This document shows positions 19,875 through 29,535 of a DNA stretch of 64,000 nucleotides, one piece after another (position 1 is the first letter of the stretch; every line of letters begins with the position of its first letter). The notes beneath the pieces were generated by a model. The model had not been told where the DNA came from. It searched no databases and saw only the letters and a list, made by a program, of their open reading frames with translations. The DNA is taken from NCBI GenBank assembly GCA_030426605.1, contig JAUHXM010000001.1, forward strand, positions 91,379 through 155,378, read 5' to 3'. Position numbers and translations under genes: made by a program. The DNA comes from Phycisphaerae bacterium (lineage in GTDB: Bacteria > Planctomycetota > Phycisphaerae > Phycisphaerales > UBA1924).

Positions 19875-21260
19875 GTGCCCCCCGCCGACCACCACCCCGA
19901 TCCCACGCCCGCGGGCCCGGTCCGCTGGCTGCTCGACGGCGGGTGGGTCGATCGCGGACGGGCCCAGCACGCGTTCGATCGCATGCACGAGCGCGACGCG
20001 ATCGGGGACCGGATCCACCTCGCCCTCGCGTGCGTCGCCGCGTTCGGACTCGCGGGCCCGACGTCCGCCGTCGAGATCGCGTACCTCCCCCTGCTCGTCT
20101 TCTTCTTCGTGCGGGTCTTGCACGCGGGCCCGACGTGGATCCACTGGCTCGGGCAACCCATGATGCTCGGCGCGCTCGCGCTCGCGGGTTGGCAGGCGAT
20201 CGCCCTCGCGTGGTCGGGCGATCGCGCCCTCGGGCTCGACCACCTCGGGTCGCTCCGCTGGCTCGCGGTCGGCGTGCTCTTCTGGCCCGTGATCGAACAT
20301 CGGCGCGCGATCATCGCGGCCTTCGCCCTGGGCATGCTCGCGGGCAGCGCCTCGCAGCTCGCCCACGCGATCGGGACCGCCGCACAGATCGACTGGCTGA
20401 CGTTCCCGCGCGCCAAATTCCGCAACTCCGGCTGGTGGGACCCCGTGGTCGGCGGCACCCTGCTCACCGCGGCCCTCGGGCTGCACCTGCCCGCGGCGAT
20501 CCTCGCACGCGGCGCCGCCCGCTGGCTCGCGCTGACGGCGGCCGGCGTCACCCTCGCCGGCGTCCTCGCGACGGGCACCCGCGGCGCCTGGCTCGCCTCA
20601 ACGGGGCTCGTCGCGATCGCGATCGCGTGGGGCGCGTGGACCGCAATTCGCGCCCATGCCTGGACAGTCCGCGGCGCGCTGGCGCGCGGCGCGGTGCTCG
20701 CCGTGGTGCTCGCGATCGCGGGAGCCGGCGTCTGGCTCGCCGCGGGCGACACCCTCACCCGCCGGTCCGACAAGGCCCGCGAGGAGATCGCCGCGGCGCT
20801 GCGGGGCGAGCACGATACGGACACCGGCGCCCGCGTCTCCATGATTTTCTGGGCGACCCGCGCCATCGGTGAGCGCCCCATCACCGGCGTGGGCACCGGG
20901 GGGTACCGCGCGTGGGTCGAGGATCAGGCGGACGGCACGCACGTGCACGATCACGCGCACAACGCGCCGCTGCACATCGCCGCGACGAACGGCGTGGTCG
21001 GGCTCACGCTCGCGGGGTTTGTCGTGCTCGTCGGCGTGCGCGCCGGGTTCACGCGGTTCGATGTCACGCCCGGCGCGCGCGGGTGGAGTGCGTATGACGC
21101 GGGCCCGGCGCTCGCGATCGTGGGGCTCATGCTCGCGGGGATGTTCGACGGCGTGCACATGAACACGCAGACCGCCGCAGTGCTCGGGCTCATGCTCGGT
21201 TTGTGCCCGGTGTGGCGACCCGTCGGCACCGAAGAGCCGGTCACGCACGCTCGCGGCTAG
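19875..21260 (+). CDS. O-antigen ligase family membrane protein
   Basis: Polytopic; GTRGAWLAS motif and GVGTGGYR...HDHAHNAPLHIAATNGVVGL (Wzy_C pattern). Confidence 0.82.
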   Translation: MPPADHHPDPTPAGPVRWLLDGGWVDRGRAQHAFDRMHERDAIGDRIHLALACVAAFGLAGPTSAVEIAYLPLLVFFFVRVLHAGPTWIHWLGQPMMLGALALAGWQAIALAWSGDRALGLDHLGSLRWLAVGVLFWPVIEHRRAIIAAFALGMLAGSASQLAHAIGTAAQIDWLTFPRAKFRNSGWWDPVVGGTLLTAALGLHLPAAILARGAARWLALTAAGVTLAGVLATGTRGAWLASTGLVAIAIAWGAWTAIRAHAWTVRGALARGAVLAVVLAIAGAGVWLAAGDTLTRRSDKAREEIAAALRGEHDTDTGARVSMIFWATRAIGERPITGVGTGGYRAWVEDQADGTHVHDHAHNAPLHIAATNGVVGLTLAGFVVLVGVRAGFTRFDVTPGARGWSAYDAGPALAIVGLMLAGMFDGVHMNTQTAAVLGLMLGLCPVWRPVGTEEPVTHARG

Positions 21261-21281
21261 TTGTTGGGATCAGCCGACCGT

Positions 21282-21581
21282 TCAGTCGTCGAGCGGGCGG
21301 ACGGTCTTCGGGCCTTCCTTGCCCGCGACGCGGCTGAGCCCGCCGTCCGTGTTCTTCTCGTACTTCGTGAACCCGAGGCGCTCCAGGTTCGAGTTCGAGA
21401 GCTGCCCCTTGGACTTGATGTCCGACCACTTGCCCGCGATGTTGGGCGCCTGGGGGACGCGGTGCACCTTGCGCCCCTCGTGCTCGGTCAGCGCGTCCGC
21501 GGTGATGGGCTGGACGAGCTCGAAGCTCTCGCCCGTGCCCTCGCCCTGGTCGTCGAGATATTCGTACACGTACGTCGGCAT
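21282..21581 (-). CDS. FmdB-like small protein lacking the zinc-ribbon cysteines
   Basis: MPTYVYEYLDDQGEGTGESFELVQPITADALTEHEGRKVHRV resembles FmdB MPTYEYRC..CG..FE..Q.I.D.PLT.C. Confidence 0.5.
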   Translation of the reverse strand: MPTYVYEYLDDQGEGTGESFELVQPITADALTEHEGRKVHRVPQAPNIAGKWSDIKSKGQLSNSNLERLGFTKYEKNTDGGLSRVAGKEGPKTVRPLDD

Positions 21582-21610
21582 GATCGATTGTTGGCGCCCG
21601 AAGAGCCCTA

Positions 21611-21685
21611 CGAGCCGCGACCGGGAGGGAGCGGGTCTGCTCTTCGCGAGCCGCGATTCTCCGCTCCCTCCCGGCCGCGGCTCGT
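21611..21685. repeat. Long inverted repeat (25-bp arms, 1 mismatch, 25-nt loop), REP-like
   Basis: ACGAGCCGCGACCGGGAGGGAGCGG (21611-21635) vs CCGCTCCCTCCCGGCCGCGGCTCGT (21661-21685). Confidence 0.85.
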
Positions 21686-21690
21686 CTCGC

Positions 21691-22023
21691 TCACCCGAAA
21701 ATCTGGCCCGATTCGGTGTCCTGCATCTTCCACCCGAGCGTCTTGCACAGGCGGCTCAGGACGGGCCAGGCGGATTCCGCCTCGTACACCGACACCATCG
21801 CCTGGTTCACCATGTCCTGTCCCGAGGCGTACTCGACGGTGTACCCCGGCCCGTGCAGCACCGCCGTGCCCAGGCGGCTTGTGACCGACCCGTCCGGCGC
21901 GGTGTTGAACAGCGCCACCGCCTCGGCGAACTCCTTGGGCGTGCCCAGCGGGTGATTCCCCGCCAGCGGGTCGTCCGGGTCCTTGGGTTTGATGAGCACC
22001 AGCAGGCGCTTGGACTTCGCCAT
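21691..22023 (-). CDS. Hypothetical protein
   Basis: MAKSKRLLVLIKPKDPDDPLAG...; coding consistent with genomic codon bias. Confidence 0.5.
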   Translation of the reverse strand: MAKSKRLLVLIKPKDPDDPLAGNHPLGTPKEFAEAVALFNTAPDGSVTSRLGTAVLHGPGYTVEYASGQDMVNQAMVSVYEAESAWPVLSRLCKTLGWKMQDTESGQIFG

Positions 22024-22057
22024 GACGGGCAGGATAGCCCGCGACGGGCCCGCCCGG

Positions 22058-22489
22058 TCAGTCGTCGCCCACCGCGTCCAGCTCGGCGTCCTCCCGCTCG
22101 ATCAGCTCGACGGCCGTGTCCAGCAACCGTCCCAGCGGCACGGGCTTGAGCAGGTACGCGTCCACGCCCAGCGAATCGGCGTACGCCTGATGACGCTTGC
22201 CCTCGTTGGCCGTGATCATGATCACCAGCGGCGAGTCCTCGCGCCCCTTGATCTTCTCGAGCGCCAGGAACCCCGAACGCTTGGGCAGCATCATGTCCAG
22301 GATGACCAGGTCGGGCGGGTCGTCGTGGCAGATCTGCACCGCCGTGTCGCCGTCCATCGCCGTGAGGGTCAGCGCCCCCTCGGACTGGAACGCCGCGTCC
22401 ACGGATTCGAGGACGTCGCGTTCGTCGTCCACGATCAGAACGCGGACCTCCTCGAGTCTGCCGAGTTTCTCTTCGATGTTGTCGCTCAT
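22058..22489 (-). CDS. Response regulator receiver (CheY-like)
   Basis: VRVLIVDDERDVLESV...DLVILDMMLPKRSGFLALEKIK...VIMITAN. Confidence 0.92.
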   Translation of the reverse strand: MSDNIEEKLGRLEEVRVLIVDDERDVLESVDAAFQSEGALTLTAMDGDTAVQICHDDPPDLVILDMMLPKRSGFLALEKIKGREDSPLVIMITANEGKRHQAYADSLGVDAYLLKPVPLGRLLDTAVELIEREDAELDAVGDD

Positions 22490-22577
22490 GCCCCGTGTCC
22501 CCTGTCGCGGGCCCAGCCCCGCCAGCTCCCCACGAACGCCGATCGGATGTACCGCCGGGGTGTCCCCCTCGGATGCA

Positions 22578-23756
22578 TCACAGCAGGCGCGTCGCGCCGT
22601 TCTCCTTCAGCCACGCACGGTCCTGGTCGGACCGATCGACGATCGCGTCAACCTCGGCCTCGGACATCCAGGGCAGCTGGAGCAACTTCTCGCGCAGCGC
22701 CGGCGGGAAGGGCGTGTCCAGCCGCTCGTGCTTCGGGCGGCTCTTCCAGATTCGGTGCATCCAGAGGTACTGTTCCGGGCTCGACCGGACCATCTGCTCG
22801 ATCCCGCGCCGGTACCGGGCCGTGAGGTAAAACAGGGGGTCCGGCTGGGCGTCCCAGTCTTCCGGGCGAATCACGTCCACCACCTCGAGCCGGTGGTGCA
22901 GCGTCCGCGCCGAGCCCGGAACAGGCGGCAGCCGCCGCGCCTGCCCCACGATCACGGGGCACCGGTACTTGAGCCCCAGCAGCCCGATCGTCTTGTACGT
23001 GGACGCCAGCCGGTTGAAGAAAGGCACAAAGACGCCGCGCTCCCCCGCGTTCTGGTCCGCCACGAACCCGACGGACGCGCCACGGTCCATCACGTGCGGC
23101 AGCTCCTGGATCGCCCCGAACTTGTCCATCAGCATCAGCCCGCGACGCTCGCGCGTCCGGCGTACGAACCGGTCCATGGGCTGCACGTCCAGCGGGCGGT
23201 ACAGCGCGTACATCGGGAAGCCCAGCAGCGCCAGCGCGTACCCCACGATCTCCCAGTTGCCGCAGTGCCCCGTGATCAGGATCACCGGGCCCTCGCGCGT
23301 GAGCTCGGTGATCACCGTCCCGATGTCGCCCAGCTCGATGTAATCGACCCAGGCGTCCTCGTTCAGGAGTCTCGGCGCGAGCGCGAACTCGACCGCGAGC
23401 TCGGCGAGGTGCTCGTAGCTCGCGAGCACCAGGTCTCGGCGCGCGGGGGCGTCCATGTCCGGGAACGCCACCGAGAGCCGGTCCGCCGCGCGGGAGACGC
23501 GCTTCTTGTTGAACGGCATCGACCCGAACGTGCGCCCGATCGAGCGCGCGACCGCGGCGCTGGGCCCAAGCCCGGCAACGTGGATCGGCGCCATCCCCGC
23601 GCGGATCGTCTGGTAGATCAGCGGGTGGACGAGCGCGGACTGCAGCCGTGTCGGCGGGTTGCGGGGGTCGTACCTCGATCGTTCGACGGCGCCGGTGCCC
23701 AATGCCGTGTCCCCCAAACAGAACCGGGGCGAAGACGCCCCGGCTCGCGTGGTCAT
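22578..23756 (-). CDS. Lysophospholipid/lauroyl acyltransferase family protein (LpxL-like)
   Basis: ELTREGPVILITGHCGNWEIVGYALAL, GVFVPFFNRLAST, typical HtrB/LpxL layout. Confidence 0.85.
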   Translation of the reverse strand: MTTRAGASSPRFCLGDTALGTGAVERSRYDPRNPPTRLQSALVHPLIYQTIRAGMAPIHVAGLGPSAAVARSIGRTFGSMPFNKKRVSRAADRLSVAFPDMDAPARRDLVLASYEHLAELAVEFALAPRLLNEDAWVDYIELGDIGTVITELTREGPVILITGHCGNWEIVGYALALLGFPMYALYRPLDVQPMDRFVRRTRERRGLMLMDKFGAIQELPHVMDRGASVGFVADQNAGERGVFVPFFNRLASTYKTIGLLGLKYRCPVIVGQARRLPPVPGSARTLHHRLEVVDVIRPEDWDAQPDPLFYLTARYRRGIEQMVRSSPEQYLWMHRIWKSRPKHERLDTPFPPALREKLLQLPWMSEAEVDAIVDRSDQDRAWLKENGATRLL

Positions 23757-23796
23757 TGGATGACTGTACCCCGGCGGGCGACCCGTCGGGCCCGGC

Positions 23797-25173
23797 TCAG
23801 TCCGGGTAATCGCCGATGAGCGTGCGCAGGCGGTTCTCGTTCAAGACGGGGACCGCCGTCGCCTGGGCCGTCGCGAGCAGCTCGTCGTACGCCTCAATCT
23901 TGTTGCGCAGCTCGGTGAACGCGAGCACCACCTCGAGCGGCGCGTCGGGGTCCGGCTCGGGCGGGAGCTCGGGACGCTCGCCCAGCACCAGGAAGTCGAT
24001 GTTGCCCTCGATCGAGTCCACGACCTCGCCGCCCCAGCGGACGATGAGCGCCTCGACGTCGTCGCGCTCGTGCGCCGTGGCGAGCCCGTCGTTGTTCCGG
24101 TCGAACAGCCCGTAGACGACCATCTTGTACGTCTTGTTGGGGTCGTAGACGGCGTTGGCGACGACGTCGCCGCGGACGATCGGGTTGCCGCGCGACTCGG
24201 AGATGATCCGGGCCCGCGAGAAGTTGCCCTCGACGCGGGTGACCTCAACGACCGCCTTGGGCAGGTCGTAGATGCCGGTGGCCGGGTCGGGGCGGATCTC
24301 GGTGGCGTCGGAGAAGACGCCGAACGTCATCCCGAGGACGACCTTCTGACGGCGGCCGATCGAGAGGATCACCTCGTTGTTCGGCGCGTCCACGCGGTCG
24401 ATGTTGCCATCGACGAGCGACGCCTCGTCGAGCGGGCGGATCGCGTTCGGGTCGCCGTCGGCACGCAGACGCCGGAGCTGGTCCTGCAGCACCAGGTTCT
24501 CGCGGCGGGTGGACTCGAGCTGGCCCTCGAGCTGGTCCTCACGCTGCTCGGCCTGATCGAGGATGTTGTTGATCTCGCCGCGGTACTTGTCCTCGAGCGC
24601 CTGGATCGCCTGCTCCATGCTGGCGAACTGGAGCCCATAGTCGCGGACCTGACCGCCGAGCACCTGGCCCGCGGCGTCGTACTCGCTGCTGAGCTCGTTG
24701 ACCCGCATCGCCAGCGCCTCGCGCTCCTCATTGGCGGCGTCGAAGTCTGCCTGCGCCTGGGCGAGCTGGGCTACGAGCGACGCGATCTCGCGCTCACGCG
24801 TCGCGATGATCTCGATCATCGGGTTCGCGTCCGAGCCTTCGACGGTCGCCAGGCGGTTGCGGAGGTCCGCCGTCGTCGCGGTAGGCGAGCCGATCGCCAT
24901 GTCCATCGTGTCGCGGACCTCGCGGACGAGGTAGCTCACGACGGACTCGCGGTTCGCGCGGGCGCGGTCGGCGATCGCCTGCACCGACTCGAGGTTGCGC
25001 TCGGCGGTTGTGATGTAGTCCCGGGCCGCCTCGGCGGCTTCTTCCGCCTGCCGGCGCTCCGAGTTCGCCCTGCCGTAGAACACCATCGTCAGCACGAACA
25101 ACGCGAGGCAGAGCATGCCCAGCAGGGTGATCGTGACGGCGACGCCGACGCTCGCTCCGGTTCGTGCGGCCAT
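23797..25173 (-). CDS. Membrane-anchored coiled-coil protein with BRCT-like C-terminal domain
   Basis: TM MAARTGASVGVAVTITLLGMLCLALFVLTMVFYG; long coiled coil; C-term YKMVVYGLFDRNNDG...VEALIVRWGGEVVDSIEGNIDFLVLGE...VPVLNENRLRTLIG. Confidence 0.7.
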   Translation of the reverse strand: MAARTGASVGVAVTITLLGMLCLALFVLTMVFYGRANSERRQAEEAAEAARDYITTAERNLESVQAIADRARANRESVVSYLVREVRDTMDMAIGSPTATTADLRNRLATVEGSDANPMIEIIATREREIASLVAQLAQAQADFDAANEEREALAMRVNELSSEYDAAGQVLGGQVRDYGLQFASMEQAIQALEDKYRGEINNILDQAEQREDQLEGQLESTRRENLVLQDQLRRLRADGDPNAIRPLDEASLVDGNIDRVDAPNNEVILSIGRRQKVVLGMTFGVFSDATEIRPDPATGIYDLPKAVVEVTRVEGNFSRARIISESRGNPIVRGDVVANAVYDPNKTYKMVVYGLFDRNNDGLATAHERDDVEALIVRWGGEVVDSIEGNIDFLVLGERPELPPEPDPDAPLEVVLAFTELRNKIEAYDELLATAQATAVPVLNENRLRTLIGDYPD

Positions 25174-25349
25174 AAATCTCAGCTCCGTTCGGTGACCCCG
25201 CCCCCGCGGGAGACGCGTCCGCGCCCGTTCAACCCGGTTCGCACCCGAGGCGAATCGGGTTCCGAGCCCGGGAGGGCAAGTGTCTGGCACCGCGGGCCCC
25301 CGGTCAACCCCGCACACCCCGCCCACACCCATCCCACCCCCACGGGCGC

Positions 25350-25377
25350 AAAAAAGCCGGCCCCCGAGGGGGCCGGC
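25350..25377 (-). terminator. Rho-independent terminator of the metalloprotease gene (minus strand)
   Basis: GCCGGCCCCCGAGGGGGCCGGC hairpin followed on the minus strand by TTTTTT, ~40 nt past the stop at 25415. Confidence 0.85.
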
Positions 25378-25414
25378 AGCGGTTCAGACAGGATTCACCA
25401 GGTTGCCAGCGGGC

Positions 25415-28138
25415 TCACTGCCCGATCACGTACGCCGCGTCGAGCGTCCGGGCGATCCGCGTGCGGACGTCGTCCAGGTGGGCCTTGGTGTAGGTGCCCG
25501 GGTTCGAGCCCAGGGCCTCCTCGGCCATGCCATCGACCCGGCGGAGTTCCGCTGCCGCGAGCGTCGCGATCGTCCGGAGCGTCGGGCTCGAGCTGTCGAG
25601 CAGGGCGAGGGTGGTGAGGCGTGAGAGGTGCTCGCGCTGCAGCCCGCGCTGGAAGCTCGAGATCTCGTCGCCTCGCGAGACGTCGCCCAGGTCCGACCAC
25701 GCCGCGTCCGTGACGGTCGTGACGAGCTCGGCCATGGTGAACGGGTTCTCGTCCTGGGCCTTGTACTCGTTGTCGTAGACGCGGCGGAGGCGGGTGGGGT
25801 TCATGACGAGCGACATCGCCGCCGCCTGGATGCTGCCCACCATGTCGTGCACGGGGACGTTCGGGTCGGACATCAGCTCGTTGATGCCCGCCGGGTCCCA
25901 CCAGTGCTCCTTGCCCATGTGGGCGAGCAGCTCTGGGGTGAGCCCGAAGGCGTCGTCGTCGAAGCTGCTCTCGAGGATGAGGGCGAGGGCCTCGCGCTGG
26001 CGGTCCGCCGGGACCTCCTCGACCGGGACGCGCTCGCCCGGGTCGCCCTTGAAGTCGTTGTTGTAGAAGGACCCGCCGATCCACCCCGACGCGATGACCA
26101 TCGCCTGGAAGTGGGTGTTGAGCAGCGAGTTGAACCGGCGCCGCGTCTCGGCCCAGCTCTCACCCTCCTTCACGATGTCCTCGACGAGGCGCGAGCGGAG
26201 GTCGGCCACGATGCCCAGGCGCGAGCGGGCGAACTGCAGGTTGTCCGCGCCCATGTCCCACGTCACGTTGCGCGGGTCGGACCCGGCCGACATCGCCTGC
26301 TGGGGCACCCAGATGTGCCCCGGCTCGGAGACGCGCTTGAGCGTCTCCTCGACCTTGTCTTCGGGGCCGTACCCGAACGCGATCGCCCACAGGTCGTACG
26401 GCCCGACCTCGGTCGTCGCGTACGGGCCCTGCGCCTCGCCGAGCTCGTGGTTGAGGTTGACCGCCGCGTACTCCATGACCGACCCGATCATCGGACCCGA
26501 GAAATCGGGCGAGTTGATCTCCTCGAGGGTGTTGATCGTCGAGGACGTCATGTTGTGCTGCAGGCCCAGGCAGTGCCCGACCTCGTGCGCGCTGATGTAC
26601 CGGATGATCTGCGAGTAGAAAACCTCGGGGATGCCGTCGAGCAGGTTGTCGGGGTCGGCACCCGTGGGGAGATCGAGCAGCCCGGTCTGCAGCGCGGTGC
26701 CCGCGAGGGCGAAATCGACGGCGAGCATGTTGCCCATCTTGCACGCCGCGTTCACGTGGCTCGTGCCCGGCGTCCAGGGATGATCGGGCGAGCCGAACTC
26801 GACCTCGGTCGCTTTCTCCATGCGTTGCGAGCGCATCGCCATGCGGTGCGCGCGCCGCTCGGGCGAGGCGAGCCGGATCCGCGGGTCCCAGTCCGGGTGC
26901 TCCTCGAAGAACGCGAGCGTCTCGGGCCCGAACGCCTGCTCGGTGAAGTCGTCGGACAGGATCTCCAGGCTTGCGCGCAGCGAGCGCGTCAGCCCCTGGT
27001 GCCACACCACGTCGGCGTCGAGGATCTCGCCCGTCAGCGGGTTCGTGCGGCTCGGGCCGATCGCGTAGCCCTGGTTCGAGGCGTTCCAGCGGAAGAAGTT
27101 GTACCGCGCGTCCTCGGGGTCCTTGTCCATGTGGGCGCCGGTGACCGAGTCCTGCTGGTAGACCTCGAGGGCACCCACAATCCCGATCTCCTCGAACGCC
27201 TTGTTCCACATCTCGATCCCCTCGCGCACGTACCGGCGGTACTTCACAGGGGTCGTGTGCTCGATGTACCAGACCAGCGGCTCCTTGGGCGGGCTCATCT
27301 GCAGCTTCGGGTCCGCCTTCTCGATGTTCCAGCGGCTGATGTACCGGTCCGTGACCTTCGCGTTCGCGTCACGCGAGAAGTCCTGGTGCCAGTTGTAGAA
27401 GTACCCGACGCGCGGGTCCGCGTGGCGCGGCTTGTACCCGGGCGTGCCCTCGAGGTTCCCGATCGAGTACGACAGCCGCACGATCTGGCCCGAGCCGGGA
27501 CGCGGCGCCTGGTACTCGAACACGATGTTGTCCGGGAAGGCCTTCGCCTTCGTCAGCTTCGCCAGGCGCGCGTCGATCGGCCCGCCCGACGACCCGTACC
27601 CGCCCCAGGGCGAGCCCGGGAAGAACGTCGCCGCCTGCTGCGTCGCGATGCCGCCCAGGTCGATCACCGGGCGACCGTCCTTCGTCTCCGACACGATGGG
27701 CGTCGAGAGCAGCACGCGGCCCGTGTAGAGCTGCTCGTTGGAGTCCTGGGCCTGCTTGTCGCCGTCGGTGCGGACCGACAGGTTCGGCGCGACAAGCATG
27801 AGCTGCTTGTCAACGCGCTCCCACTGGACGTAGTGCGTCGGGCCCATGACGCCCGCGTGCGCGTCGCCGCCCGAGACGGTGCAGGCGATCATGATCATCT
27901 TCTTGTCGTACCCGCGCGGCAGGGCGGCCAGGAGCTTCCCGCTCTCGCGGTCCTCGTAGAGCTCCCAGAGCGGGTCGGACCCGTCGGCCGTCGAGACGAC
28001 CTTGCTCAGCCCCTCGGTGACCTTCTCGATCGGGGGGAAGTCCGGCTTGTCGTCGGCGTACACCGGGGTCACCCCGCCGGCGAGCGTCAACATCATCGCG
28101 ACGACGGCTGCGCCGCCCGCACGCTTCATACTCCGCAT
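25415..28138 (-). CDS. Secreted zinc-dependent metalloprotease (DUF5117/DUF4953-type)
   Basis: ISAHEVGHCLGLQHNM zinc motif, signal peptide MKRAGGAAVVAMMLTLAGGVTPVYA. Confidence 0.88.
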   Translation of the reverse strand: MRSMKRAGGAAVVAMMLTLAGGVTPVYADDKPDFPPIEKVTEGLSKVVSTADGSDPLWELYEDRESGKLLAALPRGYDKKMIMIACTVSGGDAHAGVMGPTHYVQWERVDKQLMLVAPNLSVRTDGDKQAQDSNEQLYTGRVLLSTPIVSETKDGRPVIDLGGIATQQAATFFPGSPWGGYGSSGGPIDARLAKLTKAKAFPDNIVFEYQAPRPGSGQIVRLSYSIGNLEGTPGYKPRHADPRVGYFYNWHQDFSRDANAKVTDRYISRWNIEKADPKLQMSPPKEPLVWYIEHTTPVKYRRYVREGIEMWNKAFEEIGIVGALEVYQQDSVTGAHMDKDPEDARYNFFRWNASNQGYAIGPSRTNPLTGEILDADVVWHQGLTRSLRASLEILSDDFTEQAFGPETLAFFEEHPDWDPRIRLASPERRAHRMAMRSQRMEKATEVEFGSPDHPWTPGTSHVNAACKMGNMLAVDFALAGTALQTGLLDLPTGADPDNLLDGIPEVFYSQIIRYISAHEVGHCLGLQHNMTSSTINTLEEINSPDFSGPMIGSVMEYAAVNLNHELGEAQGPYATTEVGPYDLWAIAFGYGPEDKVEETLKRVSEPGHIWVPQQAMSAGSDPRNVTWDMGADNLQFARSRLGIVADLRSRLVEDIVKEGESWAETRRRFNSLLNTHFQAMVIASGWIGGSFYNNDFKGDPGERVPVEEVPADRQREALALILESSFDDDAFGLTPELLAHMGKEHWWDPAGINELMSDPNVPVHDMVGSIQAAAMSLVMNPTRLRRVYDNEYKAQDENPFTMAELVTTVTDAAWSDLGDVSRGDEISSFQRGLQREHLSRLTTLALLDSSSPTLRTIATLAAAELRRVDGMAEEALGSNPGTYTKAHLDDVRTRIARTLDAAYVIGQ

Positions 28139-28472
28139 GGTCCATCTCCGTAATCGCGGGCCCGCGGCCCTGAGCGCTTCGTCGGCGGGCACAGCCCCTC
28201 TGGCACCGTGGGAGCCCCACGGCGCCGGCTCCGCCGCACGCGCGCCCGACATCGACGCCTACCAAGATCGAGCGTGAATGGTTGCGTGCGAGCGCTGTCC
28301 CGCGGGGCCCACCCCTTCGGTGCGGCACCCACGCCGACCCCGAATCACCCCCCAAGCCGGTCATGCCCGCTTCTGCGTGTTTGGTTTATATGCGGGCTCG
28401 CCACAACCCCCCTTAACGCTTTCTTTGCGCAGTGCTTATGCTTTGTTCGGAGTCACGCCGAATCGGGGTGCC

Positions 28473-29003
28473 ATGCTGCAGGAGATGACGGACATCGAAC
28501 CCGACACCGCGCTGGGCGTTGCGACGATCGCGAGCCGCCTGGGGCTCGCGGTGCTCTTCGGCGCGGTCGTCGGGTTCGAGCGCAAGATCGCCGACAAGCC
28601 CGCGGACGTGCGCACGATGGTGATGATCAGCGCCGGCGCCGCGGCGTTTGCGCTCATGGGCGTCCAGATCACCGCTGGCGTGTCCGCGAACACGGGCATC
28701 CAGGCGGACCCGACGCGCGTGCTCGCGTACATCATCTCGGGCGTGGGTTTCCTGGGCGCGGGCGCGATCCTGCACTCGAAGAAAACGATCCGTGGGATGA
28801 CGACCGCCGCGGCGATCTGGGCGGCCGCGGCGATCGGCGCGGCGTGCGGGCTTGGGCTCCTCACGATCGCGACGTCGCTGTTCGTCGTTGTCTTCGCGAT
28901 GCTCTGGTTGCCCTGGACGGCGCGTTTCGTCGGGCTCGACAACGGCGACGACGATTCGGACGAGCTCGACGCCGAATCCACGCGCTGGCGTGCCGGCGGG
29001 TAG
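28473..29003 (+). CDS. MgtC/SapB family membrane protein (paralog 1)
   Basis: LAVLFGAVVGFERKIADKPADVRTMVMISAGAAAF, SGVGFLGAGAILHSKKTIRGMTTAAAIW. Confidence 0.88.
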   Translation: MLQEMTDIEPDTALGVATIASRLGLAVLFGAVVGFERKIADKPADVRTMVMISAGAAAFALMGVQITAGVSANTGIQADPTRVLAYIISGVGFLGAGAILHSKKTIRGMTTAAAIWAAAAIGAACGLGLLTIATSLFVVVFAMLWLPWTARFVGLDNGDDDSDELDAESTRWRAGG

Positions 29004-29019
29004 GCTGAGGCGCGCCGTG

Positions 29020-29487
29020 ATGATCGAGCCGCTGACCGAATTTGAGATCTTCGTCCGCGCCGCCGTCGCCGCCGCCCTCGGGCTCGCGATCGGGTGGGAC
29101 CGCGAAAAGAAAGAGAAGGCCGCGGGCGTGCGCACGATGGCGCTCGTGTCGCTCGGGTGCGCGGGGTTGGTGATCGCCGGGTTCGAGATCACCGCCCGGT
29201 TCGCGCATACCGACGCGACACTCGACCTCCTGCGGCTCGTCTCAGGGGTCGCGGGCGGCGTCGGCTTCCTCGGCGCCGGGGCGATCATCCAGTCGCGCGG
29301 CGAGATCCGCGGCATGACGACCGCGGCGTCCATCTGGGCCGCCGCCGGCATCGGCGTTGCGTGCGGCGCGGGCCTGTTCACGCTCGCCGGGATCCTGTGC
29401 GGGCTCGTGCTGGCGGTGCTCGTGGTCGTGACCATGTTCAAGGGCAGCGTCCTGCCCGACCGCGAGGACGCCAAGAGCGAGGGCTGA
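29020..29487 (+). CDS. MgtC/SapB family membrane protein (paralog 2)
   Basis: LGLAIGWDREKKEKAAGVRTMALVSLGCAGLV, AGGVGFLGAGAIIQSRGEIRGMTTAASIW. Confidence 0.88.
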   Translation: MIEPLTEFEIFVRAAVAAALGLAIGWDREKKEKAAGVRTMALVSLGCAGLVIAGFEITARFAHTDATLDLLRLVSGVAGGVGFLGAGAIIQSRGEIRGMTTAASIWAAAGIGVACGAGLFTLAGILCGLVLAVLVVVTMFKGSVLPDREDAKSEG

Positions 29488-29535
29488 ACGACCGATCCGG
29501 CGCCGCACCGTGCCGCCCGTTCGCGGCGGCACCGC

